A DNA stretch of 40,191 nucleotides from Bacteroidaceae bacterium (lineage in GTDB: Bacteria; Bacteroidota; Bacteroidia; Bacteroidales; Bacteroidaceae). The stretch is from assembly GCA_024401305.1 (NCBI GenBank), contig JAKSLI010000028.1, positions 1 to 40,191 on the forward strand, read 5' to 3'. Below the pieces are notes generated by a model. It saw only the letters and a list, made by a program, of their open reading frames with translations, was not told the DNA's origin and made no database searches. Positions 22,883 to 30,675 of this stretch are shown piece after piece (within the stretch, counting starts at the first letter, position 1; every line of letters begins with the position of its first letter). A program made the translations under genes and the position numbers.

Positions 22883-25801
22883 ATGGAAAACAATAATATG
22901 AAAAAGTACGAGACTTTTCTTAGCGAAGTAAGGAGAATTCTTCCTGAAGACCGCATATATACAGACGAGTTGCGTCGCCTCGCTTGGGGTACTGATGCCG
23001 GTTTCTATCGCATGATTCCTCAGATTGTCATCCGTAGTGATGGCGAGAAGGAGATTTCACAGTTGCTCAGCATTGCAAGTCGCCTTGAAGTTCCAGTAAC
23101 ATTCCGTGCTGCCGGTACAAGTCTTTCCGGTCAGAGCATCAGTGACTCTGTGCTTATCGTGGCTGGCAAGAACTGGGAGGAATATTCCATCGCAAAGGAT
23201 GGCGAGGAAATCACTCTCCAGCCGGGTATCGTTGGCCAGCGAGTGAACGATATTCTCGCTCCATACAAGCGCAAGATGGGACCTGACCCAGCAAGTATCA
23301 AGAGTGCAATGATAGGCGGTATCGTGATGAACAATGCCTCTGGTATGAACTGCGGTACTCACGCCAACTCCGACAAGATGATGCTCTCTGCCCGCATCGT
23401 ACTTGCCGACGGTACTGTTCTCGACACTGCCGACGAAAGCAGTCGCGAGGCTTTCCGTAAGTCTCATGCTCCAATGCTCAAGGCTATAGAAGATCTCCGC
23501 GACGAGGTTCGTGCAAACAAGGAACTTTCTGAGCGTATCGCACACAAATATGCCATCAAGAACGTGACAGGTCTTAACCTACGACCACTCGTTGCCTACG
23601 ACGATCCATTCGAGATCATGGCACACATGATGGTAGGTTCTGAAGGTACTCTCGCTTTCCTCAGCAGCGTAACCATGAAGACGCTCAAGGACTATCCTTA
23701 CAAGGCTACTGCTATGCTCTACTTCAAGTCGCTTCGTGAGGCTTGCCAAGCTGTCGTCAAGCTCAAGCCTATGCCTGTGCAGAGTGCTGAGTTGCTCGAC
23801 TGGAAGTCACTTTCTTCCGTTGACGATGCCAACTATCTCCGTGTGAAGGAAGAGAGCGGTGCTAAGGCTGCCGAAGGACTCACTGCCGTGCTCACAGAGA
23901 CGATGGCATTCACTCGCGAAGACCTCGACAAGCAGCTGAAGGATGTATGCGCAGCTCTTGAGGAATTTGATACTTATGTGCCAGTGGAATTCACTGAAGA
24001 TCCTGCTATCTACAGCAAGTTCTGGGCAATCCGCTCTGGTATCTTCCCATCTGTAGGTGGTACTCGTGAACCTGGCACAACATGTCTTATCGAGGATATT
24101 GCATTCCAGATAAAGGACCTTCCTGACGCAACTTGCGAACTCCAGGAACTCATCGCTCGTCACGGTTATGACGACGCTTGCATCTACGGACACGCTTTCG
24201 AAGGCAACTACCACTTCATCGTAAACCAGCGCTTCGACAACGAGGCAGAGGTTGCACGCTACGAGGCATTGATGGAAGATGTGAAGAAACTCGTTGTAGA
24301 TAAGTACGACGGTTCGCTCAAGGCAGAGCACGGTACTGGTCGCAACATGGCTCCTTTCGTTTGCCATGAGTGGGGTGGGGAAGCCTACGCCGTAATGCGC
24401 AAGATAAAGGACATCTTCGACCCTAAGCGTCTGCTCAACCCAGGCGTTATCATCAACGACGATCCTCGCTGCTACCTCAAGAACTTCAAGCCGCTGCCAC
24501 TGATGTTCAACGACATGATGGCTCGCGTGCTCCGTGGTGAAAAGCTCGACGAAGAGGAGGAAGCACTCATCAAGGTGAACCGCTGTATAGAATGTGGATT
24601 CTGCGAAGTGAACTGCGTATCATGCGGTTTCACTCTCAGCTCTCGTCAGCGTATTGTCATCCAGCGCGAACTTACACGACTCAAGGAACTCATGAAGACC
24701 CCTTCTAACTCCCCCACAGGGGTCGCCGAGCGTTACAACCTTCTCAAGAAGCAGTTCCAATATCCGGGCAACGAAACATGTGCCGGCGATGGTCTTTGCT
24801 CTACTTCTTGTCCGATGGGCATCAATGTGGCTGACCTCACTCACTGGATTCGTCAGCAGGAACTCCCTGAAGGCAGCACCGGCTATAAGATCGGTAAGTT
24901 TGCCGCTGACCATCTCCATGGCGTGAAGAACGGTCTTCGTCCAATCCTCTCTCTTGCTAATCTTGGCCACAACATCCTTGGCGACAAGCTCATGACTGGT
25001 GTTTGTGCTACACTCCATAAGACAGGCATCCCACTCTGGACACCTGCCATGCCTAAGCCTGTTTACAGCGCACCAAAGGCAACGCTCAAGAGCGAGAAAC
25101 TCAAGGTCGTTTATTTCCCTTCATGTATCAACCAGGCAATGGGTCAGCAGAAGAACTCTCCTTACAAGCAGCCACTTGTAACAGAGATGACTAAACTCCT
25201 CGAGAAGGCTGGCTATGAGGTGATTTATCCAGAGAACATGGACAACCTCTGCTGCGGTACAATTTGGGAGAGCAAGGGTATGCCGGACATTGCTGACCAG
25301 AAGACGAAGGAACTCGAAGCTGCACTCATCAAGGCTTCTGAGAACGGACGCTATCCTGTGCTTTGCGACCAGAGTCCTTGTCTCCACCGCATGCGCAAGA
25401 AGATAAAGTCAATGCAGCTCTACGAACCAGCAGAGTTCATCTATACATTCCTCCGCGAACGCCTCACATTCAAGCCAAAGAACGAACCTGTGGCTATCCA
25501 CATCACTTGCTCTACACGCGAGATGGGACTTGCACAGACCATCATCGACCTTGCCCAGCTCTGCACTACCGAAAAGGTACTCGTGCCAGAAGGCATTGGC
25601 TGCTGTGCATTCGCCGGCGACCGCGGTTTCACTCACCCAGAGCTCAACAAGTATGCTCTCCGCAAGCTCCCTTCACAGGTTCAGAAGGCAGGCGTCGCAG
25701 TAGGTTATTCCAACAGCCGCACATGCGAAATCGGTCTTTCTTCCAACAGTGGCGTGCCATACGTGAGCATCGCTTATCTCGTGAACGAGTGCACAGAATA
25801 A
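22883..25801 (+). CDS. D-lactate dehydrogenase-type FAD-linked oxidase with Fe-S/CCG domains (972 aa)
   Basis: Fused GlcD-like and GlpC-like enzyme of the Dld type. The N-terminal FAD-binding half carries the FRAAGTSLSGQS and MIGGIVMNNASGMNCG motifs; LKAEHGTGRNMAPFV lies near its end. A ferredoxin-like part follows with CIECGFCEVNC (CxxCxxCxxxC) and CAGDGLCSTSCP. Two cysteine-rich CCG-type segments come last: FPSCINQAMG with NLCCGTIW, and CSTREMG with GCCAFAGDRGF. The enzyme probably oxidises D-lactate or a related 2-hydroxyacid and passes electrons through Fe-S centres at the inner face of the membrane. ATG 22883 is used; ATG 22898 is also possible. A small in-frame insert (TPSNSPTG) between the two Fe-S motifs comes from a palindromic DNA repeat. 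No partner genes are adjacent. Confidence 0.92.
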   Translation: MENNNMKKYETFLSEVRRILPEDRIYTDELRRLAWGTDAGFYRMIPQIVIRSDGEKEISQLLSIASRLEVPVTFRAAGTSLSGQSISDSVLIVAGKNWEEYSIAKDGEEITLQPGIVGQRVNDILAPYKRKMGPDPASIKSAMIGGIVMNNASGMNCGTHANSDKMMLSARIVLADGTVLDTADESSREAFRKSHAPMLKAIEDLRDEVRANKELSERIAHKYAIKNVTGLNLRPLVAYDDPFEIMAHMMVGSEGTLAFLSSVTMKTLKDYPYKATAMLYFKSLREACQAVVKLKPMPVQSAELLDWKSLSSVDDANYLRVKEESGAKAAEGLTAVLTETMAFTREDLDKQLKDVCAALEEFDTYVPVEFTEDPAIYSKFWAIRSGIFPSVGGTREPGTTCLIEDIAFQIKDLPDATCELQELIARHGYDDACIYGHAFEGNYHFIVNQRFDNEAEVARYEALMEDVKKLVVDKYDGSLKAEHGTGRNMAPFVCHEWGGEAYAVMRKIKDIFDPKRLLNPGVIINDDPRCYLKNFKPLPLMFNDMMARVLRGEKLDEEEEALIKVNRCIECGFCEVNCVSCGFTLSSRQRIVIQRELTRLKELMKTPSNSPTGVAERYNLLKKQFQYPGNETCAGDGLCSTSCPMGINVADLTHWIRQQELPEGSTGYKIGKFAADHLHGVKNGLRPILSLANLGHNILGDKLMTGVCATLHKTGIPLWTPAMPKPVYSAPKATLKSEKLKVVYFPSCINQAMGQQKNSPYKQPLVTEMTKLLEKAGYEVIYPENMDNLCCGTIWESKGMPDIADQKTKELEAALIKASENGRYPVLCDQSPCLHRMRKKIKSMQLYEPAEFIYTFLRERLTFKPKNEPVAIHITCSTREMGLAQTIIDLAQLCTTEKVLVPEGIGCCAFAGDRGFTHPELNKYALRKLPSQVQKAGVAVGYSNSRTCEIGLSSNSGVPYVSIAYLVNECTE
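24697..24724. repeat. GC-rich palindromic insert inside the oxidoreductase gene
   Basis: GACCCCTTCTAACTCCCCCA then CAGGGGTC; outer dyad GACCCC/GGGGTC. Matches 16920-16948 at 25 of 28 positions. It adds about nine codons in frame (TPSNSPTGV) between the two Fe-S motifs. Confidence 0.75.
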
Positions 25802-25919
25802 TGCGAAAAATGGCAAAAATCGTTTTATGAATATTGCAAAATCGCCCCTTTTGGAATAAAATAAGCAGTAAAACGAAGAAAAACAAATCCCGAATACCCA
25901 AAAGTTGGTATAAATTTGT

Positions 25920-25927
25920 TAACTTTG
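25920..25927 (+). promoter_or_regulatory. -7 box for the NifU-like/GGGtGRT operon
   Basis: TAACTTTG, 49 bases before the ATG; an overlapping TAAATTTG at 25911-25918 is an alternative. No TTG at ideal distance. Confidence 0.5.
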
Positions 25928-25976
25928 CCGCGTAAAAATTACTTATAAACTATAAACTTAAACTATAAACAAAGTT

Positions 25977-26678
25977 ATGGTATATTCACACGAAGTACAG
26001 AACATGTGTTGTGTGGCTAAGGGCCCAAACCATGGACCTGCTCCAATCCCAGAAGAGGGTAAGTGGGTGCAGGCAAAAGAAATCAAAGACATCTCAGGTC
26101 TTACTCACGGTATCGGCTGGTGTGCTCCTCAGCAGGGTGCATGTAAGCTCACTCTCAACGTGAAGGAAGGCGTTATCGAAGAGTGTCTCGTAGAAACAAT
26201 CGGTTGTTCAGGTATGACACACTCAGCAGCTATGGCTTCTGAGATTCTCCCAGGCAAGACAATCCTTGAGGCACTCAACACAGACCTCGTTTGCGACGCT
26301 ATCAACACAGCTATGCGCGAGCTCTTCCTCCAGATCGTTTACGGTCGTACACAGTCAGCTTTCTCAGAGGGCGGTCTTATGATCGGTGCTGGTCTTGAGG
26401 ACCTCGGTAAGGGTCTTATCTCACAGACAGGTACTCTCTACGGTACTAAGGTTAAGGGCACTCGTTACCTCCAGCTCACAGAGGGTTACATCACAAAGAT
26501 GTATCTCGATGCTGACGACCAGGTTTGCGGTTACGAGTTCGTTCACATGGGCAAGTTCATGGACGCTATCAAGAAGGGTGTTCCAGCTGACGAAGCTCTC
26601 AAGAGTGTTACAGGTACTTACGGCCGTACAAAGGAAGAAGACGGTGCTGTTAAGTCTATTGATCCACGTAAAGATTAA
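25977..26678 (+). CDS. NifU-like iron-sulfur cluster scaffold protein partnered with GGGtGRT (233 aa)
   Basis: MVYSHEVQNMCCVAKGPNHG opens a protein with IscU/NifU_N-like cysteines: GIGWCAPQQGACKLTL, then ETIGCSGMTHSAAMASEILPGKTI, the latter matching the G-C-S-x-x-x-A-S segment of scaffold proteins. This family is routinely encoded directly before GGGtGRT proteins in anaerobes and is annotated as an Fe-S cluster assembly scaffold; direct biochemistry is scarce. Codon use is as strongly biased as in gap, so it is probably abundant. The next gene follows after 12 bases with AAGGAGG between them. Confidence 0.8.
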   Translation: MVYSHEVQNMCCVAKGPNHGPAPIPEEGKWVQAKEIKDISGLTHGIGWCAPQQGACKLTLNVKEGVIEECLVETIGCSGMTHSAAMASEILPGKTILEALNTDLVCDAINTAMRELFLQIVYGRTQSAFSEGGLMIGAGLEDLGKGLISQTGTLYGTKVKGTRYLQLTEGYITKMYLDADDQVCGYEFVHMGKFMDAIKKGVPADEALKSVTGTYGRTKEEDGAVKSIDPRKD

Positions 26679-26690
26679 GGAGGACATAAT

Positions 26691-27710
26691 ATGATTAGAG
26701 AAGTAAAATTCGAATCACAGGATCGCCGTATGCCTCAGATTCTCGCTTGTCTCGAGAAGCACGGCATTAAGTCAATCGAAGAAGCTAACGAAATCTGCGA
26801 CAAGGCAGGTCTCGATCCATACATGACATGTGAGGAAACTCAGATGATCTGCTTTGAGAACGCAAAGTGGGCTTACGTAGTAGGTACTGCCATCGCTCTC
26901 AAGGAAGGTGCTAAGGACGCTGTTGAGGCAGCTAACTACATCGGCGAAGGTCTCCAGTCATTCTGTATTCCTGGTTCTGTTGCTGACGACCGTAAGGTAG
27001 GTATCGGCCACGGTGAGCTCGCTGCTCGTCTTCTCCAGGAAGATACTAAGTGTTTCGCATTCCTCGCTGGCCACGAGTCATTCGCTGCTGCTGAGGGTGC
27101 TATCAAGATCGCACAGATGGCTAACAAGTCAAGACCTGCTGACAAGCCTCTCCGTTGTATCCTCAACGGTCTTGGTAAGGACGCAGCCATGATCATCTCT
27201 CGTATCAACGGCTTCACATACGTACAGACACAGTTCGACTACTTCACAGGCGAGCTCAAGGAAGTTAAGCGCACAGCTTACTCTAACGGTCCTCGTGCTG
27301 CTGTAAACTGCTACGGTGCTGACGACGTTCGCGAAGGTGTTGCTATCATGTGGAAGGAAGACGTAGATGTATCTATCACAGGTAACTCTACTAACCCTAC
27401 TCGTTTCCAGCACCCAACAGCTGGTACATACAAGAAGGAGCGTACTCGCGCTGGTAAGCCATACTTCTCAGTAGCTTCTGGTGGTGGTACAGGTCGTACA
27501 CTTCACCCAGATAACATGGCAGCAGGTCCTGCTTCTTACGGTATGACAGATACTCTCGGCCGTATGCACTCAGACGCACAGTTCGCTGGTTCTTCATCAG
27601 TTCCTGCACACGTTGAGATGATGGGCTTCCTCGGTATCGGTAACAACCCAATGGTAGGTTGCTCTGTAGCTTGTGCCGTTAACGTTGACCTCGCTCTCAA
27701 CCACAAGTAA
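26691..27710 (+). CDS. GGGtGRT protein (339 aa)
   Basis: Carries the family signature as VASGGGTGRTLHP near residue 265 and shows the family's typical length. The N-terminus (MIREVKFESQDRRMPQILACLEKHGI) and the GIGHGELAARLLQEDTKCFAFLAGHESFAAAEGA block are characteristic. Function is unproven; constant linkage to the NifU-like gene suggests a role in cluster assembly or redox metabolism in anaerobes. The ATG is preceded by AAGGAGG, an unusually strong Shine-Dalgarno for this phylum. High-expression codon use; terminator downstream. Confidence 0.9.
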   Translation: MIREVKFESQDRRMPQILACLEKHGIKSIEEANEICDKAGLDPYMTCEETQMICFENAKWAYVVGTAIALKEGAKDAVEAANYIGEGLQSFCIPGSVADDRKVGIGHGELAARLLQEDTKCFAFLAGHESFAAAEGAIKIAQMANKSRPADKPLRCILNGLGKDAAMIISRINGFTYVQTQFDYFTGELKEVKRTAYSNGPRAAVNCYGADDVREGVAIMWKEDVDVSITGNSTNPTRFQHPTAGTYKKERTRAGKPYFSVASGGGTGRTLHPDNMAAGPASYGMTDTLGRMHSDAQFAGSSSVPAHVEMMGFLGIGNNPMVGCSVACAVNVDLALNHK

Positions 27711-27744
27711 TAACTGACATTCAGTTAATTACAAATAAATAAAG

Positions 27745-27778
27745 TCTCCTGCAATCGTAATGGTTACAGGAGATTTTT
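27745..27778 (+). terminator. Terminator of the GGGtGRT operon
   Basis: TCTCCTG (27745-27751) pairs with CAGGAGA (27767-27773), followed by TTTTT. This is the last feature of the conserved chromosome before the integrated element. Confidence 0.8.
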
Positions 27779-27896
27779 GTGTTTATATGGCTTTAATGAT
27801 GGTAAGCTAATGATGTGGAATTAGTCAAAAATCTTAGCTCTTCTCCTACTATTAGTTAGAGTTTGTGTAATGCAGAAATGTTTTGCTAAATCAGTT

Positions 27897-27952
27897 TTTC
27901 AGGTGCCAATTAGGTGCCAACTTTGGGCTTTATGAAAAAGTGGCACCTGAAA
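27897..27952. promoter_or_regulatory. Inverted and direct AGGTGCCA sites upstream of the integrase
   Basis: TTTCAGGTGCCA (27897-27908) and TGGCACCTGAAA (27941-27952) form a perfect 12-bp inverted repeat. A further AGGTGCCAA lies between them at 27912-27920, 11 bp from the first. Likely recombinase arm or directionality-factor sites, part of the attachment region, or an operator for the integrase. Confidence 0.55.
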
Positions 27953-28007
27953 TTAGGATAATTAGCTGTGTTTTAATTTGATATGCCTTACACAAACAAA
28001 ACAACAA

Positions 28008-29219
28008 ATGGAGAAACATTGTACATCGGTGTATTTTGTTCTAAAGAAAAGTCGTAAGGACAAAAATGGACTATCACCTATCGTTACTTACATCAATGTT
28101 AATACAGAGCGTGCCTCGTATTATACAGGTAAAAAGATTAAAGCGTCAGATTGGGATGCTGAAAAACAATTAGTCAAAGGGAAGTCGGAAGATGCCAAAC
28201 TAATCAACGAATACCTTTACCAACTCCGTAATAAGGTCTTTCAAAAGGAGATTGAGTTGATGGAGAAAGGATTTATGATAACTGCCAATCTCTTAAAGGA
28301 AGCCGTTAATGACCATGTAGAGGCTGTTAATCAGAAAACGCTAATGGAGGTCTTCAACGATTTTCAGGCAATGCGCAAACCTCTTATAGGAAAGAAGATT
28401 GCAAAAGACACCTATGAGGACAACGATCTGACAGGACGATACATAAAGGAGTTCATGGAGAAGCAGTACCATCGCAGCGACATTTATCTACATGAGGTTA
28501 AGATTGGTTTCATCCAAGGTTTCCATACATTCTTGCTAACTGAAAAGAACAACCGTCAGAACTCATGCTCAAAACACTTGAAGTTCTTGAAGCAACTAAT
28601 GAATATTGCTGTTGCCAACGGTTATGTGCAGTTCAACCCTCTTAATATATATAAGGTGGAGCGTGAGCCTGTTGAAATTGACTTCCTCGATCACAACGAA
28701 CTACAGAAGGTTATTAACTTTGAGACTCCTATCAAGCGATTCGAGAGAACCAGAGACGCTTTCCTATTTGGATGTTTTACAGGTCTTGCATACATTGACA
28801 TCAAGACTCTCCGTAAGGAACACTTTGAAACTGATGAAGAAGGTCGCATCTGGATTAAGAAGAAAAGAGTCAAGACTGGCGTTCTCTCTCGCATCCCTCT
28901 CCTACCTATGGCGAAGTTGCTGCTGGAAAAGTACAAAGATTGGGAAGGTGATATGGTTATGCCTATCCAGGATGCAACCGATGTAAACGAGAACTTGAAA
29001 GATATTGCAACACTCTGCGGCATCAACAAACGAGTAACTTTCCACACCTCACGCCACACCTTTGCATCAACAGTAACGTTGGCAAACAACATCAGTATTG
29101 AAGTTATCTCAAAGATGATGGGACATACAAACACACGCATGACAAGTAGATATGCCAAGCTCGTTGATAAGGCAATCGGTGAACAGATGGATAAGCTTTC
29201 GAGTCAATACGATGTCTAA
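28008..29219 (+). CDS. Tyrosine recombinase/integrase, Bacteroidetes mobile-element type (403 aa)
   Basis: ATG 28008 (MEKHCTSVYFVLKKSRKDKN) is preferred to an in-frame TTG at 27978. An N-terminal arm-binding segment (VTYINVNTERASYYTGKKIKASDWD) and a SAM-like core-binding domain precede the catalytic domain. Catalytic residues: the KKRVKTG lysine near 279, H346-x-x-R349 (HTSRHTF), H373-region (MMGHTNTRM; H363 in this numbering) and the nucleophile tyrosine in TSRYAKL. The usual first arginine in TGL-R is replaced by alanine (TGLAYIDI), as is common in integrases of Bacteroidetes conjugative elements. It marks the left end of the mobile element. A terminator follows. Confidence 0.9.
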   Translation: MEKHCTSVYFVLKKSRKDKNGLSPIVTYINVNTERASYYTGKKIKASDWDAEKQLVKGKSEDAKLINEYLYQLRNKVFQKEIELMEKGFMITANLLKEAVNDHVEAVNQKTLMEVFNDFQAMRKPLIGKKIAKDTYEDNDLTGRYIKEFMEKQYHRSDIYLHEVKIGFIQGFHTFLLTEKNNRQNSCSKHLKFLKQLMNIAVANGYVQFNPLNIYKVEREPVEIDFLDHNELQKVINFETPIKRFERTRDAFLFGCFTGLAYIDIKTLRKEHFETDEEGRIWIKKKRVKTGVLSRIPLLPMAKLLLEKYKDWEGDMVMPIQDATDVNENLKDIATLCGINKRVTFHTSRHTFASTVTLANNISIEVISKMMGHTNTRMTSRYAKLVDKAIGEQMDKLSSQYDV

Positions 29220-29249
29220 GCGCATGTACTTATAACAAGTTCGATTTTT

Positions 29250-29280
29250 AGCAAGCTGGAGTCACTTTCAGCTTGCTTTA
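29250..29280 (+). terminator. Terminator after the integrase
   Basis: AGCAAGCTG (29250-29258) pairs with CAGCTTGCT (29269-29277), followed by a short TTTA. Confidence 0.65.
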
Positions 29281-29355
29281 CTTAGATTTGTGATAAAAAT
29301 TGTTAGCATAATGGAAATAAAAAAATAAGGAGTGCTTATTTCGATATATTTTTTG

Positions 29356-29363
29356 TAATTTTG
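29356..29363 (+). promoter_or_regulatory. -7 box for the small ORF at 29372
   Basis: TAATTTTG nine bases upstream of the ATG. No good -33 TTG at standard distance, so confidence is limited. Confidence 0.4.
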
Positions 29364-29371
29364 CAACCGTT

Positions 29372-29503
29372 ATGAAACACATAAAAACAAATGTGGGTCA
29401 AAAGGTTGCCATTGTCCTTTCTAAAAAACAGGCAGGAGAATTGTTAACGAGCTATGATCTTTGTGTCTGCGGCTCTATTATTAACCACAAAATTATCATA
29501 TAA
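29372..29503 (+). CDS. Possible small protein (43 aa)
   Basis: MKHIKTNVGQKVAIVLSKKQ and further to CVCGSIINHKIII. It lies directly after a -7 box and before the 171-aa gene. No family recognised; only its position and an open frame support it. It could also be a leader peptide. Confidence 0.35.
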   Translation: MKHIKTNVGQKVAIVLSKKQAGELLTSYDLCVCGSIINHKIII

Positions 29504-29556
29504 AAAGGAAGGTATTAATAGATTTAAGTTGGTAAAATAGCGACTGCAATTTACTC

Positions 29557-30072
29557 GTGGAAGATCTTATTAAGATTAACGAGGGTCAAAAATGGGAGCG
29601 TACAATAATTGAACTACCGGATTTCAATAAAACTGGTTTAACCCCAATTATTATTGTATACATTCTTCAAGAAATAACGAATTATCTACTATCTAAATTA
29701 AAGAACAAAATCAAGGAAGATATAAAAATCTCTTTTGAACTTAAGAAATCCAAGGAATTTACAGAGACAACAAAAAACACTATTGTTAATAACGAGAAGT
29801 CTTATGCGAGAACAATTTTCTCTATATTAACAAAATCAAGTGGATATCCCTGTACAAAGCATGACAATGATAAAGTCTATTTTGTTTATTATACCTTGGT
29901 TTATAATTCGTTACAAAACTTAAATTACAGAATATCGGAAAAGAAGATAAGTCAAAGATTATTTTGTCAAACTTTCGGCATATACGAACCACGTCTATCT
30001 AAATATAAAAAAATTGTAGAATCTAATAATTTTAATTGTGTACTTGGGCAAATAGAAAATATTTTATTATAA
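29557..30072 (+). CDS. Hypothetical protein of the mobile element (171 aa)
   Basis: The start is a GTG (MEDLIKINEGQKWERTIIEL); no better ATG is available. The protein is lysine- and isoleucine-rich, probably mostly helical. The C-terminal third (RISEKKISQRLFCQTFGIYEPRLSKYKKIVE) could be a helix-turn-helix, with a recognition-helix-like EPRLSKYKK. I do not recognise a family. It is followed by a clear terminator, so with the 43-aa ORF it forms its own unit. A regulatory role for the element is possible but unproven. Confidence 0.6.
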   Translation: MEDLIKINEGQKWERTIIELPDFNKTGLTPIIIVYILQEITNYLLSKLKNKIKEDIKISFELKKSKEFTETTKNTIVNNEKSYARTIFSILTKSSGYPCTKHDNDKVYFVYYTLVYNSLQNLNYRISEKKISQRLFCQTFGIYEPRLSKYKKIVESNNFNCVLGQIENILL

Positions 30073-30082
30073 CATGGTCACA

Positions 30083-30113
30083 GCATCTAAGTTAACGCTT
30101 AGGTGCTTTTTTT
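30083..30113 (+). terminator. Terminator after the 171-aa gene
   Basis: GCATCTAAG (30083-30091) pairs with CTTAGGTGC (30098-30106; one G-U pair), then seven T. Confidence 0.85.
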
Positions 30114-30118
30114 ATATG

Positions 30119-30154
30119 AGTTGGCGTAAACTTTCAAGTGGTCTTACGCCAACT
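30119..30154. promoter_or_regulatory. Perfect 11-bp inverted repeat next to a promoter
   Basis: AGTTGGCGTAA (30119-30129) and TTACGCCAACT (30144-30154), 14 bases apart, end one base before the -33 of the next promoter. Lacking a T-run, it looks like an operator or replication-protein site rather than a terminator. Confidence 0.6.
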
Positions 30155-30155
30155 T

Positions 30156-30186
30156 TTGCTAGCACCATACATTGTTAGTACCTTTG
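30156..30186 (+). promoter_or_regulatory. Promoter of the small membrane protein/RepA-like operon
   Basis: TTG at 30156-30158 and TACCTTTG at 30179-30186; directly adjoins the 11-bp inverted repeat. It lies 31 bases upstream of the ATG at 30217. Confidence 0.7.
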
Positions 30187-30216
30187 CATCAGTTTATTAA
30201 AAAATAAATAAAAATT

Positions 30217-30384
30217 ATGGAAAATAAAGAACTTAAAATTATGTTCAGTCTTGATGGCTACAAGGCTATCGCAGTAGTGTCACTCGCAGTTATCTCTGTA
30301 TATGCTGCAAAGAAATTCGTGGACAAACTTTATAGTGCGTCCGTAGTTGTTAACGCCGACAATTCTATTATTGAAGGCAAGTAA
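30217..30384 (+). CDS. Small single-span membrane protein (55 aa)
   Basis: MENKELKIMFSLDGYKAIAV opens the sequence. Residues about 15-33 (YKAIAVVSLAVISVYAAKK) form one transmembrane helix; the remaining tail is polar (VVVNADNSIIEGK). A consensus promoter stands upstream, and the next gene begins 15 bases downstream. Function unknown; small membrane proteins in this position are common in phage and plasmid operons. Confidence 0.65.
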   Translation: MENKELKIMFSLDGYKAIAVVSLAVISVYAAKKFVDKLYSASVVVNADNSIIEGK

Positions 30385-30398
30385 AAATAATATAATAT

Positions 30399-30629
30399 AT
30401 GGAAGAAAAATTTATTAAAGATTTTCACAAGTTAATCCCTAAACTGAGTAAGGGAACACAAAAAGAGGTAAGAACCATCCCTATCAACTTTAGTTCTGTT
30501 AGTACATGTGTTATTATTATATGTGCCATAGGAATTGGTGGATATTATTTTGGCTATAATCGTGGCAAGAAGAAATTATTGCCCATCGTTAATGAATTGT
30601 CAGATCGAGTTCTTAAATTAGAGAATTAG
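30399..30629 (+). CDS. Small membrane protein (76 aa)
   Basis: A soluble basic N-terminus (MEEKFIKDFHKLIPKLSKGT) is followed by a membrane helix (about 35-53, CVIIICAIGIGGYYFGY, with a G-rich face), a positive stop-transfer NRGKKK and a short C-terminal helix (VNELSDRVLKLEN). Second gene of the operon. Not recognised as a known family. Confidence 0.65.
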   Translation: MEEKFIKDFHKLIPKLSKGTQKEVRTIPINFSSVSTCVIIICAIGIGGYYFGYNRGKKKLLPIVNELSDRVLKLEN

Positions 30630-30675
30630 TAATCTAATATGCCCTTGGTGAATAACCAGGGGCTTTACAATTATA

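Noticed and set aside
27711-28007. tRNA gene as the integration site
   Set aside because: No cloverleaf or CCA-type 3' end could be found between the GGGtGRT gene and the integrase; the attachment site remains unknown.
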